Positions 22,982 to 34,479 of a stretch of 64,000 nucleotides of DNA are shown piece after piece (the stretch's first letter is position 1; each line of letters opens with the position of its first letter). The notes beneath the pieces were generated by a model. It had not been told where the DNA came from, searched no databases, and worked only from the letters and a program-made list of their open reading frames with translations. Source of the stretch: Protea cynaroides (Eukaryota; Streptophyta; Magnoliopsida; Proteales; Proteaceae); NCBI GenBank assembly GCA_028583415.1, contig CM053272.1, forward strand, positions 48,030,685-48,094,684, given 5' to 3'. Made by a program: the position numbers and the translations under genes.

Positions 22982-23593
22982 AAAAGGGAGAAGTGAATGA
23001 AAAGGTGATGGGAGCAAATCGATGAATGCTACGGACTTGACCAATCGGGATCGAGCAGAGATGGAGCTCGAGAGATTTGGTAGGGGGAGGTCTATGCATC
23101 CTCTCACATCGGTGACTGAGCGACACTCAGAGATGGAGGTTAAAGGCTTAGGGCTTTGGGACGGTCAGAGTGCTCTGCGTCTGAAAGGTTTTATTGGACG
23201 TGTGTCTGCCTCTTACACCGTAACCGATGACTTGTCACCAGAGTAGTGAAATTGTTCAGTGCCCAGATGAAACAGAACACTAAAACCTCGAAGCTTACGA
23301 AACATCCACCGAACCAGGAAATTAAAAAAATGCAGAGTTGGCGATCTTTCATGGCTGGAAAAGCAATGAGACCCTTTAGATCAGCTCGGCGAAGCGAGGG
23401 AGAAACAGAGGGTTTATAGAAATAAAAAAAATAAAAATTTAATCTCAGATCCAATCGAAGGAAGCTAAGGGAGCTGCGAAGGTCCCGAAATTTCTGCCAT
23501 AATATCGCTTCGTCATTGTTGGAGAGATCGAGAATCTTGAGAGAGACAAGCTTCACTTTTCATTGCTACTGCTCTCCCGTAAAAAGTATATCT
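22982..23593. other. unassigned spacer
   Basis: Short overlapping frames on both strands show no recognisable domain and no splice logic that I can follow. It lies between the copia 3' LTR and the left arm of the inverted-repeat element. Confidence 0.4.
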
Positions 23594-24159
23594 AAATTCA
23601 AATCCGGTCCAACATTTAACCAAAAACAAACAATAATTCAGTCCAGTGAGGACTGCCTCGGTTCAACAACATCACATTTCTCTCTCGCTTTGAGATCAAC
23701 TCCCCATATAAAACAATAAATTATCTCTGCACTACGAGGAAGACAAACCAAAAAAAAACTGTCATAATCTTATTAAAGATTTTTCTGTTACGTTTTTAAT
23801 ATTTAATTCTTTATCATCTTATCTTAGATTTTGTTGTTACGTTCTTAATATTTTAATTCTATATCATTTGATATATCATAGATTTTGTTGTTACCTTCTT
23901 ATTATTTAATTTAATTTTATTATCAATATTATATGGGAAAAACTTATCCAATCGCCTACATCCAAATGGCCACCTTAATAAATTCTGTGAACAAGATGAG
24001 TCAAGTTTTTTCATCGTGGCATATTTTTTTATTTGTTTCTATGTAAAATGAAGGAAAATAATTTTTTTTTTATTGTTTTCATGAATGTAACATGTTAGAA
24101 AAATAAAATAAAATGTTATATAAATTTTATGAGAGTAGTTGAGGAAAATCACAGAATTT

Positions 24160-24810
24160 TAACTAGATTTTTGTCAATGCCATTTTCTGTAATCCGTTTG
24201 CTCTCTTCATTGTTGCTGGTGAGGGAGCTGCCTTTCTGGGTTCTTCCTCTTGATTAATTTCATTAGCATAGAAGGTTAGAAGATGTAGAGAACTCTTGCT
24301 AACGATATTGTCATTGAAGGATTTGGTGATTCTAGCTATCATATGCATTGCCATGACCAGTCAAATAGAGATGGATATTCCCCGCAATACCCTCTCCCCC
24401 GCCGAAATGCTGTGGCATGGAAGAGAACAGAATAAGAGAGATTCCTTCCCATGTCTCCTCTCGATCCCTTCCACGTCCTAGGACAATAAGAAGCTCAGAT
24501 CGAAAGAACGGTGGAGATCCTTTGGTTGTCGTCGCAAAGGAACCCGTAAGATGCATGAGCATCCCTTCTCATTCTTCCACGTGAGGATAAAAAAGCCATT
24601 TTAAATATCAATTTACAATATTATAGTGAAAGAAAAATGAAATAATCAATTTACCCCATCTAGTTGATCCTCCAATGTCCCATTGTTCATTGTAGGTTAA
24701 TTTTTTACTATTTTAATTATTATTTTTCTAAAAGGTAATTCCACCGTTACGCTCCCAAGGCTTTCTCATTGACAAAAGCTTGAGATTGCATCCGTTTCCA
24801 TTATTCGAAC
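24160..24810 (+). repeat. dispersed repeat (pair of 5835-6560, opposite orientation)
   Basis: Matches the reverse complement of 5835-6560 over about 600 bases with moderate divergence. The match breaks near 24805, where CAGGGTC-type degenerate sequence begins. Confidence 0.8.
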
Positions 24811-24906
24811 CCTGGTAGGGCTGGATTAAGACTCAAATTTTGATCGACCTTGGTAAAGTTGGACTGGGTTAGGGTTGATCCCAGGGGTTGAGCCCGGCCC
24901 GGCCCG

Positions 24907-24910
<4 letters not shown>

Positions 24911-24986
<76 letters not shown>

Positions 24987-25006
24987 TGTGTGTGTGTGTG
25001 TGTGTG
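24911..25006. repeat. (TA)n(TG)n compound microsatellite
   Basis: About 37 TA units followed by about 10 TG units. Confidence 0.97.
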
Positions 25007-25424
25007 TATGTATATTTTGAAGTTATAATTGTTATATGTATGTTATTTGACAATTTGTTATATGTTTCAGGGTCAATCGTCAATCTGTCCAGAATCAGAG
25101 TTAACCCGGCCCTGTCAAGGTCAATTAGGGTAGGTAAGGGTTAAGCCCAACCTTACCAGGGTCAGGGTTAGGGTTGTATATTTTCTAACCCAGATAAGAT
25201 TAGATTAGATTAAGATTAAATTTAAATAGTCAGGGTTAAAGTTAAGGTTTTGAAAAACTCAACCTAAATCGGCCCTGTTAGAGTCCTACTCAGGACACTC
25301 AAATTTTGTTTAGATGCTAAAAAAAAAACTTTTTTATCCTCAATACTATTCAGTTTTATTTTTTTATTTATTTTCAGAATTACTTTAAAAATGTATTTAT
25401 TACTGGAAAATGATTCAAGCTTTC

Positions 25425-26095
25425 TTCACTGGAGAATCCAGACCGAAAAGAGGAAAGAGGAGACCTCAAAAATAAGGATTTACATCGTCTCCTCCCAGTG
25501 GTTGTGGGAGGACAGTGGCAACCTATCTCTGATGGTTGCCCGGCCCCGAATCCGGACCCCGTCCAGTCGACACCTCCCGGTTGGTTTATCGGCTAGGTGT
25601 CGATTCGAATGTGGATCTCGAATTCACCGAGAGCAACGTGATAACCATCCAGGATAGATTATCACTATCCTCCCAAACCATTAAGAGGAGACGATGTGGA
25701 TCCCAAAAATAACGTGTCAAATGTCAATATCCTCAGCTTTCAATGCCCAGGCTTTCAATGCCCATATACCACCAAGGCAAAACAAGGCAAAAGATTGGCA
25801 AAAAGACATTACCCAGCAGTATCACTTCCCATGTGAACCATAAATTATGAGTTCACAGAAGGGGAAAAGGTTGAGAAAAGACATCACCCATCAGTACCAT
25901 ATTCCTGTGAACCATGAATTATTAGTTAGAGAGAGAAGAAATCATTTTGTTTGTCCTCAGAGAGGAGAAATCAAAAATCACATGTCAAATTCTTACCAAC
26001 AAAAAATAAATCACATGTCAAATGTCAATATCTCCTATAATATCTCCCTTTGAGGAAACAGGGGGAAAGGTTGGGAAAAGACATTACCAATTTGA
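25425..26095 (+). repeat. dispersed repeat (pair of 4480-4915), with MITE insertion
   Basis: Shares with 4480-4915 the blocks CCAGACCGAAAAGAGG, AATGTCAATATCCTC, CTTTCAATGCCC and GACATTACCCA. It is interrupted at 25476-25703 by the small MITE, which the copy at 4480 lacks. Confidence 0.8.
25476..25703. mobile_element. 228-bp Mutator-like MITE with 9-bp TSD
   Basis: The terminal inverted repeats read GGATYYACATCGTCTCCTC at both ends and continue with mismatches to about 35 bp. Both sides carry the identical 9-bp direct repeat CAAAAATAA (25467-25475 and 25704-25712). The related copy at about 4510 represents the empty site. A 9-bp duplication with TIRs is the signature of Mutator-type transposition. 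No coding capacity. Confidence 0.85.
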
Positions 26096-27196
26096 TCATG
26101 TTGAGCCAGATCGGTTGGAGAGGGGGTCGGTGAAAATAAATACATTTTCAAGTAATAAATACATTTTAAAGATAATTTTAAAAACAAAAAATAAATAAAA
26201 AATAAAATTGAATAATATTAAGGGTAAAAAAATATTTTAACATCTAAATCATGTTTAGATGTCTTGAGGGGGTATTAGGGATATTATTGCAAACAATGAC
26301 AGGTGAGTGAGATTAAAATAAACTATACAGGGATATTTTATATAGCAAATATTTTCCCTTATTTTTATTATAAATTTTTCAATGTAAATGATTTTTTAAA
26401 GGAAAAAAAATTTATACAACATTTTTTTTTTCTAACATCTTATATTCATGAAAACAATAAAAAAATAGTATTTCCATCATTTTAGGTATAAACAAATAAA
26501 ACATGCCACGATGAAAAAACTTGACTCATCTTGTTCTCAGAATTTATCAAGGTGGCCATTTGGATGTAGGCGATTTGATAAGTTTTTCCCATATAATATT
26601 GATACTAAAATTAAATTAAATAATAAGAAGATAACAATAAAATTTATGATATATAAGATGATATAGAATTAAAATATTAAGAACGTAACAACAAAATCTA
26701 AGATAAGATGATAAAAAATTAAATATTAAAAACGTAACAGAAAATCTTTAATAAGATTATGACCTTTTTTTGGTTTGTCTTACTCCCTAGTGCAGAGATA
26801 ATATATTGTTTTACATGGGGAGGTGATCTCAAGCGAGAGAGAAATGTGATGTTCTTGAGCCGAGGCAGTCCTCACTGGATTGAATTTTTGTTTGTTTTTG
26901 GTTAAATGTTGGACCGGATATGAATTTTTGAACATGGGTGGGGCATGATTTATAGTGTTATATTGAAATTGAATTTTTTTTTTTTTTTTGGGTAATGTAT
27001 TGAAATTGAATTTTTCTCTAATAAATTACATCCAAAAGCTGCCAAACATTAAACGCTATTTCAAATCCCATAAATATAAACAGTATTACTGGCAACCTCA
27101 TGGTCCTCCCCTGGATATGTGTGTTTATGGATGCAACATTTGCATCGAAACTGTTTATCAAAATCAGATAAAACTATTTACATTAATAGAACTGTA

Positions 27197-27859
27197 TAAG
27201 GGTGTCAATGGGCCGGTCTGGGCCGGTTTCGATCTGGACTGAACCGGTATCGGATTTTATAAGCTCAGCCCAAAACATGTCCATTAAGAGTTCGGGTTGG
27301 GGTGGGCTGCGCTGGACACAATAAGTAACGGGCTGATCCGGTGTCGGTTTGATATCGGGCTAGGTTTATTGAGGTGATTTTGGGTTGGTTCGGTCCGAAT
27401 CTAGTTTATCGGGCTTATCAGACCCCTTTTCTATGTAAACTATATAGCCTATTTTATTATTTCTATCTATAAAATTAGTATTATTCCTTCCATATGTATG
27501 TAATTTAATAAACTATAACAATTAATATAATCTTTTTAAATATAGATTCACATAATCTTCTAGATCATGAAGTAAACTCTAATAGTGTAACATAATCTAT
27601 TAAAATTTAAAACTATTAAAATTAAGAAATTGGGCCCGAACGGACCTTAACAGTGTTCGGGTTGAGTTTTATCGATTTGGACTAATTCGGGCTTCTTAAC
27701 GGACCGGTCCGGTTTGGTTTCGGTTTGGACTGAAACGGTGTCGGGCTTTACAAGCTCAGACCAAAACCTGTCCATTAAGGCTCGGTCCGGACTGGGTTCG
27801 GGTTATATCGGGCTGGCTCGGTCCGTGCTACCGGGCCGGGCCCAATTTTGACACCCTTA
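27197..27859. mobile_element. 663-bp hAT-like MITE with 8-bp TSD
   Basis: Perfect 12-bp terminal inverted repeats TAAGGGTGTCAA/TTGACACCCTTA are flanked by identical 8-bp duplications GAACTGTA (27189-27196 and 27860-27867). The inner part is dominated by degenerate CGGGTT/GGTTCGG/GGGCC phrases around an AT-rich centre at about 27440-27620. The 8-bp duplication indicates hAT-type transposition. A degraded relative lies at 47290-47730. Confidence 0.88.
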
Positions 27860-27867
27860 GAACTGTA

Positions 27868-29140
27868 TGACCATTTAATAATCGGTTCAATACTAGTTTG
27901 GAATATGACACCGTTTACCTAATCGGTTCGATTTAGTTTGAAACCGTTTAAATCGACGGATTTCACTGGATAGATACCGATCAAACCGATTAGAGTGTAA
28001 ACCGTTAATTCCCTAGAAGATTAAAAGCTGAACTAATAAAACCTATATTATTACCAAGACTGAAGACCCCAACCCCAATTAATACATTATTTTTCTAAGA
28101 ATCCAACCCTAATCCCAATTAATATGCTATTTTCCTGAGGCCCCAACCCTAATTCCCAAAGGCTTAAACAATAAAACCAAAATGCTAAAACTAAAAAACA
28201 TAATACTGATAATAGGCATTAAGCCATTAACCATTACTCCATTGACAAGTTGTTCTCTTTGTATTCCTTCTCACTGCTTAGGCATAACAAATTGTTCAAA
28301 TAAAACCGTTTACAACACTCATTCTCTACCGTCTGGACTTTGGACTCCCTCATTTGTCATTTCCATTTGAAGTTTGAACTTTCATCTTTGTGGTCTTTGA
28401 CGTTTGAGCTGTTGAAGTTTATATACCGAATAATAATCGATACCCTAAACCGTTTATAAACCGCAACAAAATTGATTAGTGAAAGACCATTTAAAAATCA
28501 TTAAACCAAAATGGATTATTAATCGGTCATGATTTCAATTTTGACACCGTTTAGTTAATTGGTCGATTTTGATTTTATCCTCTTATACACCGCACTGCAT
28601 CAGACCGGACTGTTAAATCGATTATAAACCATTTAACACTCTTATGTGTTTTGCCTCCATAGTAAAGGACATACAAGTTTTGTCTAGCTCCACTGAGGGG
28701 TTCTCATTCCATTTTGTTCCAAGAGGGGCTAACAAGGTTGTCCATTCTCTAGCCAGGAGGATTGTAACTATTTCAGGATTTACTGGTCTATAACCAAACC
28801 ATGGCTGGTCGAGTTATCGTTTACTAGACAATCAGGTTGTACCCTGTTCTCAAAATGAATAGATTTCTGTTTCACTAGAAACAAAATCCCATAAATAAAA
28901 ATAATATAACCTTATAGGGTTATACTACCCCCATTGAAGTCTCTCACCCCAGAAATGGTCCAGCTTTAAGTAAATGCATCCGACAAGAAGATTTGACAAA
29001 TAAAATTCAAAATCCTCGGATGTGAGTGCCCAAAAAGCCATTTTTCCTCTCAGCCTTACTGTTTGAAGTTTCTAGTTCCAGAGTTTCTTCTCTCTTATTG
29101 AACATGATTCACATTATCTGCTATTGTTTTTTCTTCACCA
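27868..29140. other. AT-rich DNA with ACCGTTT/CGGTTT-rich stretches
   Basis: 27868-28640 repeats motifs such as ATCGGTTC, ACCGTTTA and AAACCGTT and looks like an old, eroded inverted-repeat element into which the 27197 MITE inserted. From 28640 to 29140 I see nothing coding. Confidence 0.4.
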
Positions 29141-29149
29141 CCACATTTT

Positions 29150-29400
29150 TTATCTTTTACGATGGTTTTCTTTCCGTCATAAAAGGTTTTTACCATCGCA
29201 AAAAAAATTTTACGACGGTTATTTACCATAGTATATAATCGCATTAGCGTCATAAATGTTAACGACGAATCAGTGGTCATTTGGAAAAGTCTATTTACGA
29301 CGGTAATAAAAAACCGTCGTTAATTATCTTGATAACAACTGGAAAAAGCCATCGTAATTATCATGTGATGCGACATGATATTTACATCTTTTCACGATTG
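29150..29400. repeat. ACGACGGT/ACCGTCGT motif cluster
   Basis: Several copies of TACGATGG, TACGACGG and their complements occur here, including a palindromic pair ACGACGGT...ACCGTCGT at 29296-29319. Such clusters are typical of subterminal repeats of class II elements. The hAT transposase remnant begins 100 bases downstream. Confidence 0.5.
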
Positions 29401-29498
29401 ATAATTTTCTATTTGAATCATGAAAAATCTCGTGTGACATGATATTTACATTTTTCCTTATTGATAATTTTTACAAACATCAATGATGAAGGAAAATA

Positions 29499-31570
29499 AT
29501 GCCGACTCAAATCCAAATAAGTCAAGCTAAACCAAGATCTAATGGTGGATCTAAGTTATTATCTAATTCTAAACAAGTACCGCTATCTAGTGTTTCGAGC
29601 CATTTTACAAAGATTAAACCTCCTCATGTTTCAAGAGCTAAAAGATGTATTTACGAATATTGCAATAAAGAATTTGGATGTACAAATGAACATAGTACAA
29701 ATTCATTGAAACACCGCTTGGACAAATGTTGGCTATATCTATATAGTCAAAATGATAAGAGACAAAAGCTCTTGAATTTTTTTACTGATGAAAATGATGG
29801 TAAGACCACCAACGTATCTCAGCTTAGAATTTTAAAAAACTTTGTCGAAAGGAGCTTGCCCGTATAATTGTTATGGATGAATTGTTTTTTAAATTTATCT
29901 AGCAGGAGGGTTTTAGAAAATTTTATAAGTCTTTGCTTCAATCTTTTGTCATGTACCATTCTGAAAAAAGATTGTTTTGCATTGCAAGTGAAGAAAAAAA
30001 AGAAGTTGAAAGATATGTTCAAGAGATGTAGTCAGCAGATTTGCCTAATTACTGATATGTGGACTTTAATCCAGAATCTCGGTTATATGTGCCTCACAGT
30101 ACATTATATTGACCAAGAATAAAAATTACAAAAGAAGATAATTAACTTTTGTATAGTCTCATTACCATACATTGGTGAAGTTATTAGTAACTTTTGAAAT
30201 TATGTCTGCTAGACTAGGGTTTGGATTAATTATCCACTAGTCCTGTAGATAATGCATTTAATAATGATGTGGCAATTCAAAGTTTGAAGATGAAGTTTAT
30301 CAAGAAAATGGGTTTGGATTAATTATCTACATTTCTTATGTTATAAACTACTTTAGAGTTTCAAAAAGCTTTTGAATACCTAGAGGATAGGGACATGAAC
30401 TTTAAAATAGATTGCAAATATATGCTCTTGAGTGAAAAAGATTGAGAAAAGGCAAAAGTTACTTGTGAATTTTTTATAGGCTTTTTATAGTTCCACCACA
30501 AAATTGTCCGGGTCTCTTTATGCTACATCAAATTTTTATTTTCGTAAGAAGTGAAGATCTCATGTGTCGTGATATGGCATTAGCCATAATGGAAAAGTGT
30601 ACAAAGAATTGGGATATTGCTAGTAAAATTAACACCTTCTTGGTTATTGCTTTCATTCTTGATCATTGGTTGAAGATGAAATATGTGAAATTTTGCTATT
30701 CGAAATTTTATCCTCATCTGAGATTGATATGAAGATTGCAAATGTTAGGAACGTCATGGATTGTCTATTAAAGTATTACTAAATACATTAGTCATCTTCT
30801 AGTGCTATGGTAAATATTTTAACTCAAACATCTTTGATACTCCAAATGTTTTCTATTATGATAGTTAAATATCTTATTATGGTTAACTAAATCTATAATT
30901 CATTCTTTGTAATATTGGGATGAATTGTGGTAGCCAAATCTATTATTAAGGTAACTAAATCCATAATTAAGGTAGCTAAATCCATAAATTCCCTTGTTGC
31001 AATATTGGGATTATTCATCTCCCATATTTAGCTCCCATGTATTGTTGTTACCTACCATTATTTACTTAACTTAAATTAATACTAATCTTTTTAGCTATGA
31101 TATTTGGATTCATTGTAACCTCAATTCTCCATATATATATTATGTACAAGCATTCATCTAATAATAAGAAGAAAGTGAGATCAATTACTCTCAATCCTTA
31201 GTTTGTTCTCTTTATATTTATCATTCTCAATAATGATAAAATGTATAATAAAATTTCTTAAAAAATTGGAAGAAGATGAGACTTTAGAAGTTAGATTGGA
31301 GTTAGATCGTTATTTTTTTTGGAAGTGTTGTGAAGGATTCTGTATCTGATTTCAACATCTTGAATTGGTGGAAGATTAATAGCTTAATATTTATCATCCG
31401 AGTAAAATGACTAGAGATATTTTACCAATTTATGTCTCAACTGTTGCTTCAAAGTCTACATTTAGTACTGGTGGTTGGATTCTAAACCAATTTCATAGTT
31501 CATTGACACCAAAAAATGTAGTCTTTGGTATGTGCACAAGATTGGCTACGATAAGCACCAATCCCTATTG
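29499..31570 (+). pseudogene. hAT transposase (BED zinc finger, hATC), decayed
   Basis: hAT transposases cut and paste DNA elements; plant hAT relatives include many dead copies. Here 29499-29867 is an intact stretch with a BED-type zinc finger: CIYEYC at about 29646, then H-x4-C in LKHRLDKC at about 29709. Frameshifted remains of the middle region follow (a GFRKFYKSL-like stretch near 29905, and LEYLEDRDMNF-like near 30380). At 31290-31570 the C-terminal hATC dimerisation region is readable across frames: a DILNWWKINS-like core, then a DILPIYVSTVAS-like motif and STGGWILNQF. Between about 30780 and 31240 the sequence is non-coding, with a CCATATATATAT box, and may be a small LTR-type insertion. 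Stops exclude function. Confidence 0.75.
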
Positions 31571-32270
31571 ATGTTGAAGATAACTTAGACGGCCTTGAAA
31601 AGATTGTATTAGGTAAAAAAACTTAGTGACGTAACTATTGCTAAGAACATGCATTATAAATTGGATTATCTTTACTGATTTTTTATTGTATTAATTATAT
31701 TTTCAGACTTTATTGATGGTGATGTTATAAATTTGATTTGCACAAAAAAAAAATTATTAATTTGACCAAAAACATGGTATAGAGAATGAAAGAAGGATGG
31801 GAAGACCATCGTTACCGTTAGTTTTCCCACTTTCCATTTACCTTTCCTCTTGAGAGTGCAAACTTTGGATCATGAGAATTTTTTTTTTCAATATTCAGAT
31901 CTTATATTAAATTGGTTCTTTCCTTTATGGCTTGTATTTGTTAGGTTTTTAATAGAATTTCTTGAGTTCATTACTTCATTTACAATTGAAAGCAGTTATC
32001 TGTTGATGGTGCTTGATGCAGTTATGGTGTATTTAAACTCTTTGTTTTAATTTGTATTTCTTAATATCTGAACATTAATATTGCTGTTATTTTGATTTGA
32101 ATTCAGATTTCGTTCATTTTTATTATAAAAAAAAATTCTGATGCATCCCAAGAGTCGAAAGTTCAAGTTATAAGGTTCATTGAACCTGAATTTCATTCCC
32201 AATGAATGACTACATTTTAATCTAATGGAATTCATTTATTGATGTTCAAAATCATCAATAAGGGCCAACC
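31570..32270. other. AT-rich spacer, nothing recognised
   Basis: Short frames only, without family resemblance or codon signal. The right edge (32250-32280) is CAGGGTC-type degenerate repeat, which continues at 32884-33090. Confidence 0.4.
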
Positions 32271-32280
32271 TGATCCTGAA

Positions 32281-32875
32281 TAGGGTGAAACGGTCGGTTT
32301 GGTACGCCTTCCTCCCGAAAATTTCATGCTAACCCATTCCATACCGTCGGGTATTACATAACCTCAACCCTTACCCTATCCCGACGGGGTTTACCAAACC
32401 CTACCCTACCCCGATTTCTTGATTGGGCCGGATCAGGTCGGGTTTACCCCCGATTGACCCTAATCGGGGTGGGTTTACCCCGATTTACCCCGAACTCAAC
32501 ATTTTAACATATAAATGCCAATATTTACAAATATAAAACATGAATGATTATAAAAGAAGAATACAGAATAAGATTAATGATAACTTAATAGAGATGATCA
32601 AAATAAAATAAGCACAACATATGAAATATAGAGTAATTAAAGTAAAACTTCCTGAGAATTCAAAATAGTAGCATAAAGATAATGTTAAATTGTTAATAAA
32701 AATCGGTCGGGTAGGGTCGGACCGGCTCTCCCGAGGCCTCAACCCTAACCCGCCCTTACCCCGACGGGTAAATTATCCCATTGGACCCTATCAGGGTACG
32801 GGCCGAGCTAAACCCTGACCGGGTTTAGGGCGATTTTGGGCGGGCTCGGGCCGTCAGGGCAAAACTTTCACCCCT
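32281..32875. mobile_element. 595-bp hAT-like MITE with 8-bp TSD
   Basis: Terminal inverted repeats TAGGGTGAAA and (from the right) AGGGGTGAAAG are flanked by identical 8-bp ATCCTGAA at 32273-32280 and 32876-32883. The ends are GC-rich phrases (ACCCTACCCCGA, CGGGTTTACCCC) around an AT-rich centre at 32490-32700. The target is itself an older CAGGGTCAATC-type repeat, which resumes at 32884. Confidence 0.87.
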
Positions 32876-33139
32876 ATCCTGAATCAGGGTCAATCCAACC
32901 TGGCCCTACCCAGTCAAGATCAATCAGGATTGCATCGGGTTAGGCTTACCTTGACAGAATAGAACTAGGGTTGAATATTTGTATGACTCTGCAGGATCAG
33001 CCTGATCCTGGGTTAACTTTAAGGTACTTAGAGTAGGGTTAGGGTGGGTAAATACCCGGCGTAACACGGCCTTGCTGCAACCCTAATTTTTAGGAATCAA
33101 TATTGTATTGGTTGGATCAGTTGATTAATATCGAGTTGG

Positions 33140-33790
33140 TAAACCGAGATTGGTAAGACAGTTGGTTTGGAGGAAGCCTACTGAATACTGAACACTGATG
33201 AAGCTTAATGTGGATGGTTGTTCTATCGGGAACCCTGAAAGATCGGGTGCTGGAGGGTGTTTCGTGATGCTTTGGGACGGATTTGCTTAGTGTATACTGA
33301 ATACAAGGACATTGCAACAAACTTTAAGTCGGAACCATGGGCAGTTCTTCTTGGTTTTCATTTTGCAGTTGGTATGGGTGTGACTTACCTTTGGATTGAA
33401 AGGGATTTAGGTGCTATGGTAGAGTGCTTCCAAACCTAGAGGATCTTGTGGTTTGGGTTGCAGCTGTGAAATAGTATGGTGGCTCCCCGGAGTTTTGTGC
33501 GGTGGCGTATTATATTCATGATGGAAATACGATGGCAGATGGTTTGGTTAAACATGCAGCTCAGTCTCAATATAGTTCGATGGGATAATTCTATTGCTAG
33601 GGATGTAATGTGGCGTTCGCGGGCGGTTTCATTTTGCTTAGATTTCTTCTTTTCTCCTGATTGGCTCCCTTGTTGATGGCAATGCCAAAGGTGGTGTGGT
33701 GCTTTCTAATATTCTTACATTCGTTATTCTTTTCATTTGTTAATTAGATTTTCTAATTTTAACAAATAATAATAAAAATAATGATACCTT
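33140..33790 (+). pseudogene. LINE RNase H domain remnant
   Basis: The C-terminal RNase H of a plant L1-type LINE, on the plus strand: WRKP near 33170, then KLNVDGCSIGNP at 33200, AGGCFRDALG, a TEYKDIATNFKSEPWAVLLG stretch and LWIERDL near 33397. In-frame stops follow near 33437. The later VRWDNSIARDV resembles the end of the LINE RNase H at 7081. The downstream tail (33700-33785) is T/A-rich and ends in an ATAATAATAAAAATAAT run. It is a 5'-truncated, dead insertion of the same class as the LINE at 6948-15650 but in the opposite orientation. Confidence 0.78.
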
Positions 33791-33822
33791 TTGGGTTAAT
33801 GGGTAGGAAAAAAATTACCAAC

Positions 33823-34236
33823 TAGGGATCTAAACGGATCGAATTCGAATTGGGTATACCACTATCCAAACACATTTACCAACTACCCTATCCGAATTTA
33901 ATCCGAAATCCGATGGATGAATATAAACTAAATCTAAACTCGAAATTTAACCGGATATTCGGTAGAATACAAATTGTATAGAAAATGATATCCTACCCAA
34001 AGAAAATAAGAGACGAAACCTTAAATTGGCTATATGCGTCTTAACACTCTAAAACCTAAGGTTATATGCATCTTAACACGAGGCTAAACGGAGTGGATAT
34101 ACTCCTGACCATTTACTGATATCCAAATCCAACACCTGCTATCCGAATTCAAATCTGATTGTCTAAATTCAATTTCTTCTAAACAGATGTGAAATCGAAT
34201 CAGATCTGAATTTTAGACCATCCATTTACATCCTTA
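33823..34236. mobile_element. 414-bp hAT-like MITE
   Basis: The ends are imperfect inverted repeats TAGGGATCTAAACGG and, from the right, TAAGGATGTAAATGG. They are flanked by TTACCAAC (33815-33822) and CTACCAAC (34237-34244), a 7/8 match expected for an aged 8-bp hAT duplication. The interior repeats ATCCGAATT-type motifs. Confidence 0.75.
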
Positions 34237-34339
34237 CTACCAACCCTCACCTAATTAAACTTGATCTGAAGTCTGAACCACAATCATCATCAAAACAAGC
34301 ATCAATAAATAAACAGCTCGATCACACAGACTCAACAAT

Positions 34340-34475
34340 TGAAATAAAAATCCCAACGCCTAAATCCGTTTTGTGCATTGGAGCAGTCGTGGCATCAAGA
34401 ACCATGATCAGTTCTCCAACAACAAATCCCTGACAATGGAAGAAGTCAATTGAAGTTTCTGGCCATTCTCCCTGA
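34340..34475 (-). other. exon-like open stretch, unassigned
   Basis: On the minus strand a T-rich tract ending TTTTTTCAG near 34476 is followed by an open frame (ENGQKLQLTSSIVRDLL) that stops after about 20 codons; another frame stays open for about 50 codons. This could be a remnant terminal exon. No family is recognised and no partner exon is visible nearby. Confidence 0.2.
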
Positions 34476-34479
34476 AAAA

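Larger units (their letters stand above)
23594..26927. mobile_element. 3.3-kb element with about 535-bp terminal inverted repeats
   Basis: The left arm (about 23594-24128) and right arm (about 26395-26927) are inverted copies. Landmarks include ATCCGGTCCAACATTTAACC at both outer ends, GTCATAATCTTATTAAAG, TTGTTGTTACGTTCTTAAT, ATGGGAAAAACTTATC and TTTTCATCGTGGCAT. The interior carries two dispersed-repeat segments (24160-24810 and 25425-26095), a (TA)n(TG)n microsatellite and a small Mutator-like MITE. No transposase is visible. Long arms are typical of Mutator-like elements, but I could not see a 9-bp target-site duplication. A segmental inverted duplication is the alternative. Confidence 0.7.

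Noticed and set aside
23191..23556. 121-codon minus-strand frame next to the inverted-repeat element
   Set aside because: No family match, low-complexity aromatic stretch, no gene structure around it.
23594..26927. Two independent MITEs instead of one inverted-repeat element
   Set aside because: The arms match in inverted orientation along their whole length with the same outer end, so one framed unit is simpler, though its ends remain unproven.
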